Positions 1 to 7,208 of a DNA stretch of 25,175 nucleotides are shown piece after piece. Position numbers and translations under genes: made by a program. The notes beneath the pieces are model-generated. The model had not been told where the DNA came from. It did no database searches and saw only the letters and a program-made list of their open reading frames with translations. Source of the DNA: G963674505 sp964575975 (GTDB lineage Bacteria; Desulfobacterota; Desulfobacteria; Desulfobacterales; SKZT01); NCBI GenBank assembly GCA_964575975.1, contig CAZNTU010000072.1, forward strand, positions 1 through 25,175. Reading direction: 5' to 3'. Numbering within the stretch: position 1 is the stretch's first letter; each line of letters opens with the position of its first letter.

Positions 1-399
1 GTACATCCCCCGGATACAGGCGTTTTCCAGACCGTAATAAATTGCATTTTCCTCGAAATGGGCGATTTTTTTCACGGCTTCTTCCATGGGCTCCAGCTGT
101 ATATCCTTTGCGCCGCGCGTCACGTTGTCGAGTTCCATGATCGGAAGGTCGAAGGTGATCCGGGCTTCCACCAAGGGTTGAACAAGACGGATTCCATAGC
201 GGACCCCGTCTCTGTCGAACTGTTCCCTCAAATCTAGCCGTCCGATGGGCTCAGCCGCGTAATCCCATCCTTTCGGACCGGAAACGTCCACAAACTTCCG
301 GGCAGTCAAATGAGCGGTTAAAACCGTTCTGGCCTGCGATTGAATCACTTCCCAAGCCTCGTCGGTTATTGGAGACAAGGATCTCTTGAAAATATCCAT
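1..399 (-). CDS. Encapsulin nanocompartment shell protein (N-terminal part)
   Basis: The reading frame runs from an ATG at 399 to the window edge without a stop (133 codons), so only the N-terminal half is present; family members are about 260-280 residues. The protein begins MDIFKRSLSPITDEAW and continues with RKFVDVSGPKGWDYAA, the paired RLDL...REQFDRDGVRYG block and ELDNVTRGAKDIQLEPMEEA. These are characteristic of family 1 encapsulins (linocin M18-like, HK97-fold). Such proteins self-assemble into a cytoplasmic icosahedral shell that houses a cargo enzyme. A purine-rich ribosome site (AAAGGGGGAAAG) lies just before the start. It sits 17 nt downstream of the ferritin-like cargo gene on the same strand, so the two are almost certainly co-transcribed. 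Identification is by recalled family similarity and is strengthened by the cargo gene next door. Confidence 0.93.
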   Translation of the reverse strand, partial: MDIFKRSLSPITDEAWEVIQSQARTVLTAHLTARKFVDVSGPKGWDYAAEPIGRLDLREQFDRDGVRYGIRLVQPLVEARITFDLPIMELDNVTRGAKDIQLEPMEEAVKKIAHFEENAIYYGLENACIRGMY

Positions 400-418
400 C
401 TTTCCCCCTTTGTGTTTG

Positions 419-817
419 CTATTTTGATTGTTTCAGGCTTCCCAGGCCCAAATCGCCGAAACTCTTTTTGCCTTCGACAGTTTCGGAAAGGCTTTCGCCC
501 TCATGGGAACCGGTTTCGACTCCAGTCGGAGACTCTTCGATTTCCGCGAGCGAGGCGCTGGTAAACAGGAATTTGCGAAGCATCTCGTCCCAACCTTCCA
601 TGTTCCGTCTAAGCCATTCCAGGGCCAGACAGGCATGCTCGATCTCTTCCTCCATATTGTGGCGCAAAATCGAAGCCAGCTCCGCGTCGTCGCAAACCGC
701 TTCCCTCTGATGATACCAAGCGACCGCTTCGATTTCCTCCTTGAGGCTGACCAGCGCCCGAACGCGATTGCGGACCTTGGAGTCAAGCTCCGCGACCGGT
801 TCATGATATTGGGTCAT
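419..817 (-). CDS. Encapsulated ferritin-like protein (EncFtn cargo) with shell-targeting tail
   Basis: A 132-residue protein with the encapsulated-ferritin helical pair. The N-terminal helix carries LKEEIEAVAWYHQR and the second carries HNMEEEIEHACLALEWLRR. The spacing of Glu28, Tyr35, Glu58 and His61 equals that of the ferroxidase-centre residues Glu32, Tyr39, Glu62 and His65 known from the Rhodospirillum rubrum EncFtn. After about residue 95 a flexible acidic linker leads to GDLGLGSLKQ (121-130), a typical encapsulin cargo-loading peptide. The expected role is Fe(II) oxidation at the decamer interface inside the shell, with ferric iron stored in the lumen. The start ATG at 817 follows a strong AAAGGAGG site. 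The encapsulin gene follows directly on the same strand. The family call is strong; actual encapsulation is inferred from the tail and the gene pairing. Confidence 0.94.
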   Translation of the reverse strand: MTQYHEPVAELDSKVRNRVRALVSLKEEIEAVAWYHQREAVCDDAELASILRHNMEEEIEHACLALEWLRRNMEGWDEMLRKFLFTSASLAEIEESPTGVETGSHEGESLSETVEGKKSFGDLGLGSLKQSK

Positions 818-835
818 CGTTTCCTCCTTTCTTGA

Positions 836-1374
836 TTGTCTTTGTCAATTCGATGTCTTGGAATTTCTTGACGCCACTTTCCGGGACCCGGAAAGCATGC
901 GAATACCAGCATTGTTAAAAAGGATTTGCGAGAAAGGAAATTTTCAACGCGCGGAGCGCGACGATATCCGCAGAATGGACGTGAACGCGATTGGCGGCGT
1001 GTAATCCGGGACAATCCATCATATAATGCAGGGATTTGCGATTGGCAACGGACGGCCGCGCGCCATCCCCATTCAACACAACCAACAATCGCCTCGCAAA
1101 ACTCGGGAGAAGTAGTCACCGGGCGGGGAGAACCTGTCACAAAGTTGGACGCTAAGATGACCTCCCGTCCTATAAGCCCCATTCGCCTCGAATCCGAATA
1201 CTGTCTGGGAAAAACCAGAATACCCGCCCCAGGGTCCCATGCGCGCTTGAAAAATATCCTGAAAAATGCAAATGTTCGAATTAAATGCCCGCAAGGACCA
1301 TGCTGAGGTAAAGGCAATTCGTTCGCGGGTTTTGGGCTCGAACCCGTCGTATGCAATAATAAAAAGGTGCCGCA
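836..1374. other. Non-coding region between the encapsulin operon and the 1375 gene
   Basis: About 540 bases separate the divergent encapsulin operon and the plus-strand gene at 1375. Open frames here (for example on the plus strand near 926-1306) are rich in Arg and Ser, lack ribosome sites and match nothing I recognise, so I do not call a gene. The visible structures are the palindrome at 877-895 and an isolated perfect TATAAT at 1022-1027 with no matching -35 box. A GGTTCGAGCC-like stretch on the minus strand near 1340 is not part of a tRNA. Confidence 0.6.
877..895. promoter_or_regulatory. 19-bp perfect palindrome upstream of the encapsulin operon
   Basis: CTTTCCGGG-A-CCCGGAAAG has two perfectly complementary 9-base arms around one central base. 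It lies 60-78 bp upstream of the EncFtn start codon (817) and about 480 bp from the plus-strand gene. No T-run follows on either strand, so an intrinsic terminator is unlikely. A dimeric repressor or activator operator is the simplest reading, but no regulator is identified and the sequence is not an obvious Fur box. Confidence 0.45.
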
Positions 1375-1920
1375 ATGGCTGACATCGTAAATCTCATCGA
1401 ATACAAGATCGAAACCAGGGGCAAGAGAATTTTCGCCCCGTGGAAAAAACGGTTCCGCGAGGATTTCGATTATTTCACGAGGCTGTCCGACCTTCCCGAC
1501 AAGGTGTTGTATTCGTTGGCGAACGCAAAAGGCTCCGAAGCGGCTTTGCGGGAGATCGTGATGGCGACGTTGGACATGGGGTCCGTTTCCAGGTTTCCTT
1601 TTCTCTCGGACGACGAGCAACGGCTCGCCTCCAAGATCGTATTGTTTTTAAAGGCGCAGATTTTTTTCGAGATCATGTTTCGGCTCGGATGGATAGTGGA
1701 ATATCCATACCGGCGCCACAGTCTGACCGCGATGGTCGAAAATCGCGGAAAAGGCCGCGAACTCGAAATCCGGGCAACGCCCGTCCTTTCCGATTCCCTG
1801 GGGGAATCCTCGAATTACGAGAAGCTTTCACCGGAGCTTCGGAAAAAATTCCTGGAGGACAAATTCGATCGCGCGTTCGCGATCTTCGACAAACGGATGA
1901 AGAACAAGGAGAACGAATGA
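1375..1920 (+). CDS. Conserved-looking hypothetical protein upstream of a thioesterase
   Basis: A 181-residue, strongly charged soluble protein that I do not recognise. It has no signal peptide and no convincing membrane helix; one hydrophobic stretch, KIVLFLKAQIFFEIMFRLGWI (about residues 87-107), is probably a buried amphipathic helix. No metal-binding cysteine or histidine cluster and no nucleotide-binding loop are visible. The start ATG at 1375 has an AAGGTG ribosome site. The stop codon overlaps the start of the next gene as ATGA (1917-1920), which indicates translational coupling to the acyl-CoA thioesterase. Codon use resembles the neighbours. The coupling is the best argument that it is real; its function cannot be read from sequence alone. 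Confidence 0.8.
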   Translation: MADIVNLIEYKIETRGKRIFAPWKKRFREDFDYFTRLSDLPDKVLYSLANAKGSEAALREIVMATLDMGSVSRFPFLSDDEQRLASKIVLFLKAQIFFEIMFRLGWIVEYPYRRHSLTAMVENRGKGRELEIRATPVLSDSLGESSNYEKLSPELRKKFLEDKFDRAFAIFDKRMKNKENE

Positions 1921-2432
1921 AAGCCAAGCCGGCGAGACTTTCCAGGGCGGTCAAATCCGCGTTCGTGCTGCCTCCCGACACGAACCACTACGGCACGATT
2001 TTCGGCGGCAAAGTGATGGCCTATATCGACGACGTCGCCGCCATCTCCGCCACCAGGCACGCGAGGAAACCCGTGGTGACAGCTTCGATGGATTCGGTCG
2101 ATTTCCTCTACCCGATCAAAAGCGGCCAGTCCATCTGCCTCGAATCGTTCGTCACGTGGTCCCGCAAGACCTCCATGGAAGTATTCGTGAAAGTGGTTTC
2201 CGAGGACCTGCTCACCGGCGAGCGAAAGGTTTGCGCGACGTCGTTTCTGACATTCGTCGCGCTGGACGAAAACGGAAGGCCCCACGAGGTCCCTTCCGTC
2301 CTTCCCGAAACGGAGCTGGAAAAGGTGCTTTTCGACGGAGCCCCGACCCGCTCGCAAATACGCGAGGAAAAAAGGGCGCGCTCGAAAGAGCTGGCTAAAC
2401 AGTCCGGCATATTGAAGCCGTGGGAGTCTTAG
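1917..2432 (+). CDS. Hotdog-fold acyl-CoA thioesterase (YciA/YkhA type)
   Basis: A 171-residue protein with the single-hotdog signature of the YciA/YkhA/BACH acyl-CoA thioesterase family. It shows TNHYGTIFGGKVMAYIDDVAA near residues 21-41, then TASMDSVDFLYPIKSGQ, and later TSMEVFVKVVSEDLLTGERKVCATSFLTFVA. In this family the Asn and Asp of the N..GTIFGG..MAYID segment lie at the active site. The enzyme hydrolyses acyl-CoA to free acid and CoA in the cytoplasm; chain-length preference cannot be told. The start ATG overlaps the stop of the preceding gene and has an AAGGAG ribosome site. The frame is open farther upstream, but that extension lies inside the other gene and is rejected. It converges with a KAS III gene only 4 nt away. 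Confidence 0.9.
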   Translation: MKAKPARLSRAVKSAFVLPPDTNHYGTIFGGKVMAYIDDVAAISATRHARKPVVTASMDSVDFLYPIKSGQSICLESFVTWSRKTSMEVFVKVVSEDLLTGERKVCATSFLTFVALDENGRPHEVPSVLPETELEKVLFDGAPTRSQIREEKRARSKELAKQSGILKPWES

Positions 2433-2436
2433 CCAT

Positions 2437-3498
2437 TCAAGGTACGCGGTACACCATCGAATTGACGTTCATTCCCGCCCCCACAGAGGCGAAGACGACG
2501 ATGTCGCCCGACCGCAGGCGGTGTCCGTCGAGCTTCTCCCTTCGGACGAGGTCCAGCAAGGTGGGAAGCGTGGCGACCGAGCTGTTTCCGGCCCAGCATA
2601 TGGTCATGGGCATGATGCCGGGATCGATCTCCTTCATGCCGAACAAGCCGAAAAGTCTCTTCACGATGGCCGCGTCCATCTTTTCGTTGGCCTGGTGGAT
2701 GAAAATCTTGTCGACATCCTCGAGATGAAGCCCCGCCTTTTCCAGGTTTCTTTTGATCACGAGCGGCACGGTCTTCAAAGCGTACTTGTATATCTGGTGG
2801 CCGTCCATTTTGACGAACAGATCGTTTCCCGGCCGGCCGGGATTGTAGGACCTTCCCAACCGCAAAAGGTAGGCCTCCTTCAACGTATCGGAGCGCGTGA
2901 CGTGGCATACGATTCCGGCGTCTTCCTCCGTCGCCTCCAAAAGGGTCGCCCCGGCCCCGTCGGCGAATATCATGCAGTCCATGTCGTGGGGATCGGTCAC
3001 CCTGGAAAGAATCTCCGCGCCGATCACCAGGACGCGCCTGGCGTCTCCGGATTTGATGAAATAATCTCCGACGATCATCCCCTGGAGCCATCCGGGGCAC
3101 CCGAACGGAAGGTCGAAACAGACGGTGTAGGGATTTTCGATTTTCAGCTTGTGCTTGACCCGCGACGCGATGGCGGGGACCATGTCGGGGACGGGATTTT
3201 CCGGGGTGTTTTCCCCCAGGTTCTGGGCCACGACGATATAGTCGAGGCTTTCCCTGTCCACTCCCTGCAACGCCCTTTCGGCGGCTAAGGCCGCAATGTC
3301 CGACGTCAACAGATCGTCGGTGACGTATCGTCTCTCCTCGATGCCCGTTATTTCCAGCAGTTTGTCTACAATCTCCTCGTTCTTTTTTACCAGTCTTGCA
3401 CCGCAGGCGTCGAAAAACTCGTTTTTTAGAAATATTTCGTTCGGGACCCTTTGTTTAGGAATATAACATCCGGTCGCCGCGATAATCGATCGGAACAT
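2437..3498 (-). CDS. 3-oxoacyl-ACP synthase III-like condensing enzyme, divergent clade
   Basis: A 353-residue thiolase-fold condensing enzyme with the KAS III triad Cys134 (PFGCPGW), His268 (IHQAN) and Asn305 (WAGNSS). The C-terminal VGAGMNVNSMVYR matches the FabH end motif. The nucleophile context FDLPFGCPGWLQG differs from the AACSGF of typical FabH. It instead resembles a KAS III subfamily I associate with Bacteroidetes and spirochaete-like genomes. The general reaction is decarboxylative condensation of an acyl-CoA starter with malonyl-ACP, but primer and product are unknown. It lies 3 nt downstream of recD2 on the same strand and ends 4 nt from the converging thioesterase. A canonical FabH is present at 13921, so this one probably has a specialised role. 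Confidence 0.9.
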   Translation of the reverse strand: MFRSIIAATGCYIPKQRVPNEIFLKNEFFDACGARLVKKNEEIVDKLLEITGIEERRYVTDDLLTSDIAALAAERALQGVDRESLDYIVVAQNLGENTPENPVPDMVPAIASRVKHKLKIENPYTVCFDLPFGCPGWLQGMIVGDYFIKSGDARRVLVIGAEILSRVTDPHDMDCMIFADGAGATLLEATEEDAGIVCHVTRSDTLKEAYLLRLGRSYNPGRPGNDLFVKMDGHQIYKYALKTVPLVIKRNLEKAGLHLEDVDKIFIHQANEKMDAAIVKRLFGLFGMKEIDPGIMPMTICWAGNSSVATLPTLLDLVRREKLDGHRLRSGDIVVFASVGAGMNVNSMVYRVP

Positions 3499-3501
3499 GG
3501 A

Positions 3502-5754
3502 TCAAAACCTTTCGCAAAACTCCTTGATTCTAAAATACAAACCCGAAAGCCGTCTCTGGGGCTTGTCGGTTCCCAATGCTATTTTAAGCGCCTTTTGCAT
3601 CCCCACGATTATCACAAGTTTTACGCCTCGGGTAATCGCGGTGTAAAGCAGGTTTCTCTGAAGTAGCACGTAGTGCTGCGTGACCAAGGGAAGCACCACG
3701 GCCGGATATTCCGATCCCTGGCTTTTATGCACGGATATGGCGTACGCCAGGGAAAGCTCGTCGGTTTCCGCGCAGTCGTACTCGACCTCCCTCCCCTCGT
3801 AGTCCACGTACAGTTTTTTCTTCAGAACGTCCACCGAACCTACGATGCCGATGTCCCCGTTGAAGACTTCCTTTTGGTAGTTGTTCTTCAGATGCATGAC
3901 CTTGTCGCCCAGCTTGATCGCGTTGTGGAACGCGTCCATTTTCACCGGCGACTTGTTGATCCGGTTCTGGAGCAGCTGGTTCAGATTGATGGTTCCCGCC
4001 TCGCCCTTGTGCATGGGGGTGAGCACTTGGATGTCGGAAACGGGGTCCAAGGAAAATCGGCCGGGCAAGATTTCGGAACAGAGCCTCGCCACGGTTTCCC
4101 CGATTTTTTTCGAATCCTCCTGCTTCAGAAAATAGAATTCGGAGCGAATATCTTCGCCGTCAAAAAGGGGCAGGTCGGGATGCTCCCCCTGTCTGACCTT
4201 GTGAGCGTTCAGCACGATGGGGCTTTGCAGGGCCTGGCGGAATATTTTCTTCAGTTCGTAAACTCGGACGGCATTGGAACGGATCATGTCAGCCAACACG
4301 TTTCCCGGTCCCACCGACGGGAGCTGGAACACGTCGCCCACGAGCACCAGCCGGGAAAAGGGAGAAACCGCGTTAAGCAACCGGTACATCAAAGCGGTAT
4401 CGACCATTGAGGCCTCGTCGACAATGATCACGTCGGCCTCGATGGGATTGTCCCGGTCCCTTCCGAAAAAGGCCTTGTCAGGACCTCCCTCCGCGAAGGT
4501 GTAGCCCAGAAGCCTATGGACCGTAAAGGCTTTTTCGCCGGACGCCTCGGCCAGCCGCCTGGCCGCCCGCCCGGTCGGCGCCCCCAGGGCGACCTTTTTG
4601 CCCATGGTCTTGAAAACGGCCGCGATAGATCTGATCAGGGTGGTCTTGCCCGTGCCGGGCCCCCCTGTGATAATCGCCGCCTTCTCGGAAAAAATCCCCT
4701 CCAGCACTTCCAGCTGTTCGGGAGAAAGACGTATGGACAATTCGTTGACCACTTCGGAGTGAATGGACTGGGCGTCCATGCTTTCCGGACCCGGAGGGAC
4801 CGAAAGGAGCGCCGCCAGCCTGGAAGCTATCCCGGCTTCGGCTCTGTGCATGGCCTTCCGGTAGACGGCGATCCGGTCCGAATTTCCCTCGTCCTCGAAA
4901 TCAAACCCCCAATCCTCGGGAGAAATCTCGTCGAGGACCACGTCCCCGGATTCCGCCAGACGGTCTATACCCTCTTCGATTTTTTCCGCCGAAACTTTGT
5001 AGGAGTTTTCGCAGCGCGCCACCAAGTTGTCCCGGAAGGCGAACATATGGCCGTCGGAGCAGAACCGCTCCAGGCAGTCAATGACGCAGGCGTCGATTCG
5101 AACCGGGTCGTCGGCCGGGATGCCCGTCTTTCTGGCCACCGCGTCCGCAATTTCGAAGCCGACGTCGGGTATGTCCTCGGCCAGACGGTAAGGACTTTGC
5201 TTCAGGACTTCGAGGCAACGGGCGCCGTAGACGTGGAAAATCTTCGCGCCGTAGGTGGTTTTGACTCCCATGTCCTGGAGAAAGCGCATGAGAACGCGCA
5301 GCACGTGGTGCTCGTTCCACGCGGCGACGATCGACGCGGCCTTGGCCTTCCCGATCCCCTCCACCTCCGTGAGCCTCCCCGGAGTCTCCTCGATCACCTT
5401 CAGCGCGTCGCATCCGAAACGATCGACAAGCCTCTCGGCCAAGTGAGGACCCAATCCCTTGACCACGCCGGACTGCAAATATTTTTTCACGCCCTGCACC
5501 GACGCGGGCAGACGCACTTCGTAGTTTTTGACGCGAAGCTGCTGTCCGTATTTTGGATGAGTCTCCCAAATACCGGACACTATCAAATTCTCCCCCGGCT
5601 GGACCCCGCCCAGAAAACCCACCAGAGTCACGGGACGCACCGAACCCGCGGTTTTCAACCGAGCGATCGTATAATGGGTTTGCTCGTTGAAATAGGCGAT
5701 TCTTTCCAAGTCTCCTTCCACGACGACCAGGCTGCTATTCTCCCGCGTTTTCAT
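3502..5754 (-). CDS. recD2: RecD2-type ATP-dependent 5'-3' DNA helicase (SF1B)
   Basis: A 750-residue protein with the RecD2/YrrC architecture. There is an N-terminal OB-like region (about 10-80), helix-hairpin-helix repeats with GVVKGLGPHLAERLV and TEVEGIGKAKAAS (about 95-145), then the helicase core. Core motifs are Walker A GGPGTGKT (364-371), GAPTGRAARR (391-400), Walker B VDEAS (445-449), LVGDVFQLPSVGPG (471-484), VHKSQGSEYP (675-684) and LLYTAITRG (702-710). RecD2 acts outside RecBCD in DNA repair and replication-fork maintenance; no recB or recC is present here. The length is normal. The ATG at 5754 lies 20 nt inside the upstream gmhB, and the ribosome site is weak, so expression probably depends on coupling. 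The KAS III gene starts 3 nt after its stop. Confidence 0.96.
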   Translation of the reverse strand: MKTRENSSLVVVEGDLERIAYFNEQTHYTIARLKTAGSVRPVTLVGFLGGVQPGENLIVSGIWETHPKYGQQLRVKNYEVRLPASVQGVKKYLQSGVVKGLGPHLAERLVDRFGCDALKVIEETPGRLTEVEGIGKAKAASIVAAWNEHHVLRVLMRFLQDMGVKTTYGAKIFHVYGARCLEVLKQSPYRLAEDIPDVGFEIADAVARKTGIPADDPVRIDACVIDCLERFCSDGHMFAFRDNLVARCENSYKVSAEKIEEGIDRLAESGDVVLDEISPEDWGFDFEDEGNSDRIAVYRKAMHRAEAGIASRLAALLSVPPGPESMDAQSIHSEVVNELSIRLSPEQLEVLEGIFSEKAAIITGGPGTGKTTLIRSIAAVFKTMGKKVALGAPTGRAARRLAEASGEKAFTVHRLLGYTFAEGGPDKAFFGRDRDNPIEADVIIVDEASMVDTALMYRLLNAVSPFSRLVLVGDVFQLPSVGPGNVLADMIRSNAVRVYELKKIFRQALQSPIVLNAHKVRQGEHPDLPLFDGEDIRSEFYFLKQEDSKKIGETVARLCSEILPGRFSLDPVSDIQVLTPMHKGEAGTINLNQLLQNRINKSPVKMDAFHNAIKLGDKVMHLKNNYQKEVFNGDIGIVGSVDVLKKKLYVDYEGREVEYDCAETDELSLAYAISVHKSQGSEYPAVVLPLVTQHYVLLQRNLLYTAITRGVKLVIIVGMQKALKIALGTDKPQRRLSGLYFRIKEFCERF

Positions 5755-6319
5755 CGCCGACCAGCAAGTCCACAGCGTGGTACAAATTTTTTGCCTCCCT
5801 GCAGAAATTTCCGAAAGTTTTCATTATGGATTCGTCGGGCCGGCCCCCAAGGCCGGTCGCCACCCAATACGCCCTTTTGCATCCGGCATTCCGGGCGCAT
5901 TGGATGTCCGTCAGGTTGTCTCCTACCATGACGGCGGAGGATACGTCTATGCAGTGTTCCGACGCGGCTCTTTCTATCAAGCCGGGCTTGGGCTTGCGGC
6001 AATCGCATCCTTCGTCCGGATGGTGGGGGCAAAAATAGACGCCTTCGATTTTGCCCCCGGCGTTACGCACCGATTCCCTCAAATATTCGTGAATCTTTTC
6101 CAGACCGGCCAGGTCGATATAATTGCGAGCCAAAGCCGACTGGTTCGATACCACGAAAACGGCGTAGCCTCGCCTGCTCAACTTGCAAATCGCAGGCAGA
6201 CTGCCCGGGATGAGCACGAACTCGTCCAGGTTTTTCACGTAATCGGCGGAATCATAGTTGATTACACCGTCCCGGTCCAGAAAAACCGTTTTTCCCAGTC
6301 CTTTCTCAAGGTCTTCCAT
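5735..6319 (-). CDS. gmhB: D-glycero-D-manno-heptose-1,7-bisphosphate 7-phosphatase
   Basis: A HAD-superfamily phosphatase of about 194 residues. Motif I is FLDRDGVIN (nucleophile and acid Asp15/Asp17 counted from this start), followed by VVSNQS (motif II) and GDNLTDIQCARNAG (motif IV). It carries the GmhB zinc loop CPHHPDEGCDCRKPKPG. GmhB removes the C7 phosphate in ADP-heptose synthesis for the LPS inner core, in the cytoplasm. The related histidinol-phosphate phosphatase domain is the main alternative. The chosen ATG at 6319 follows a weak GGGAA site; a TTG four codons upstream (6331) is also possible. It lies 38 nt after rlpA and overlaps recD2 by 20 nt, consistent with an operon. Confidence 0.92.
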   Translation of the reverse strand: MEDLEKGLGKTVFLDRDGVINYDSADYVKNLDEFVLIPGSLPAICKLSRRGYAVFVVSNQSALARNYIDLAGLEKIHEYLRESVRNAGGKIEGVYFCPHHPDEGCDCRKPKPGLIERAASEHCIDVSSAVMVGDNLTDIQCARNAGCKRAYWVATGLGGRPDESIMKTFGNFCREAKNLYHAVDLLVGDENAGE

Positions 6320-6357
6320 CCAAATTCCCAAACCAAACGCCCAAGCACGGCCAAAGC

Positions 6358-7128
6358 CTACTCGGCCACACTGAACGCCCCGGAATATCCACGGTCGATC
6401 AGGCTCTGCTCGGCGGCCATCACATTATCCAAGTTGTCGTACCTCCCTACCCGAACGCGATAGAAAGTTTGCCGGCCGTCGTTATGGACCGCTATATGCG
6501 CCTCCGAATGGAGCGCCGCGAGCTTGTCCCTCAACATGACGGCGTTCTCGCGGTTCTGGAACGCGCCCACTTGGACCGTGAAGTTGCCGGAAAAATAGTT
6601 GGAGGCGACATAATTGTCCTCTCCGAAGCCTTTTTTGACGGTGGGAGTCCCGAGCGCGACTACTTCCACCTGCGCCGTTCCGGGTCCGACGATGCCGAGT
6701 TTTTGGGCGGCCGTGTACGAAAGGTCGATCACACGTCCCCGCACGAAAGGCCCCCTGTCGTTTACACGCACTTCTATCACGCGAGAGTTTTGCAGGTTCG
6801 TGACCCTGACGTGCGTGCCCAACGGAAGAAGCTTGTGCGCAGCAGTCATGGCGTACATGTCGTAGATTTCCCCCGAGGAAGTCCTCTTTCCGTGGAAATC
6901 CTGCCCGTACCAGGAGGCTATGCCTCGCTCCTTGAAGGACTTGGAGGAGGCCAAGGGCTGGTACCACTCTTTCCCGACCCGGTAGGGCTTGGGCAGTCTT
7001 TCCTTGGGGATCGACGCAACCACCGTTTCCTCCGGCGCCGGAGGAGTCGGCGGAACCACCGGCCTTTTCGAGCATGCCGACGCGAAAATGACAATGATTG
7101 CAAAAACAGAAAAAATCCAACTTTTCAT
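6358..7128 (-). CDS. rlpA: RlpA-like septal lipoprotein with DPBB and SPOR domains
   Basis: A 256-residue exported protein. The first 18 residues are a hydrophobic signal ending in ASAC, a slightly atypical lipobox with Cys19 as the lipidation site and Ser at +2. A proline-rich linker follows. The double-psi beta-barrel domain (about 68-160) contains IASWYG, GKRTSSGE, MTAAHKLLPLGTHVRVTNL and VNDRGPF, including the Glu, His and Asp positions associated with RlpA lytic transglycosylase activity. A SPOR domain (about 182-254, FTVQVGAF...FYRVRVGRY) would bind denuded septal peptidoglycan. The expected site is the outer-membrane inner face at the division septum. No good ribosome site is seen before the ATG. 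It lies between lon and gmhB on the same strand. Confidence 0.95.
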   Translation of the reverse strand: MKSWIFSVFAIIVIFASACSKRPVVPPTPPAPEETVVASIPKERLPKPYRVGKEWYQPLASSKSFKERGIASWYGQDFHGKRTSSGEIYDMYAMTAAHKLLPLGTHVRVTNLQNSRVIEVRVNDRGPFVRGRVIDLSYTAAQKLGIVGPGTAQVEVVALGTPTVKKGFGEDNYVASNYFSGNFTVQVGAFQNRENAVMLRDKLAALHSEAHIAVHNDGRQTFYRVRVGRYDNLDNVMAAEQSLIDRGYSGAFSVAE

Positions 7129-7208
7129 ATTCGATATTTCATCCGCGAATTCGGGTTTCTTTCAATGCGTCCTGGATCGGCCGAAAGGCGGAACCAAGAC
7201 CGTCCGCG

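Noticed and set aside
1022..1027. Perfect TATAAT box
   Set aside because: No -35 box at 16-18 nt; the nearest TTGGCG is 25 nt away.
926..1306. Open plus-strand frame of 126 codons in the region upstream of 1375
   Set aside because: Arg/Ser-rich composition, no ribosome site, no recognisable domain; overlapping frames on the other strand are equally open.
1325..1365. GGTTCGAGCC-like sequence on the minus strand suggesting a tRNA T-arm
   Set aside because: The flanking bases do not form a five-pair T stem, and no acceptor or anticodon stem is found around it.
1440..1916. In-frame N-terminal extension of the thioesterase to 330 residues
   Set aside because: It lies antiphase inside the 1375 gene; the thioesterase family begins at the ATG at 1917 with a ribosome site.
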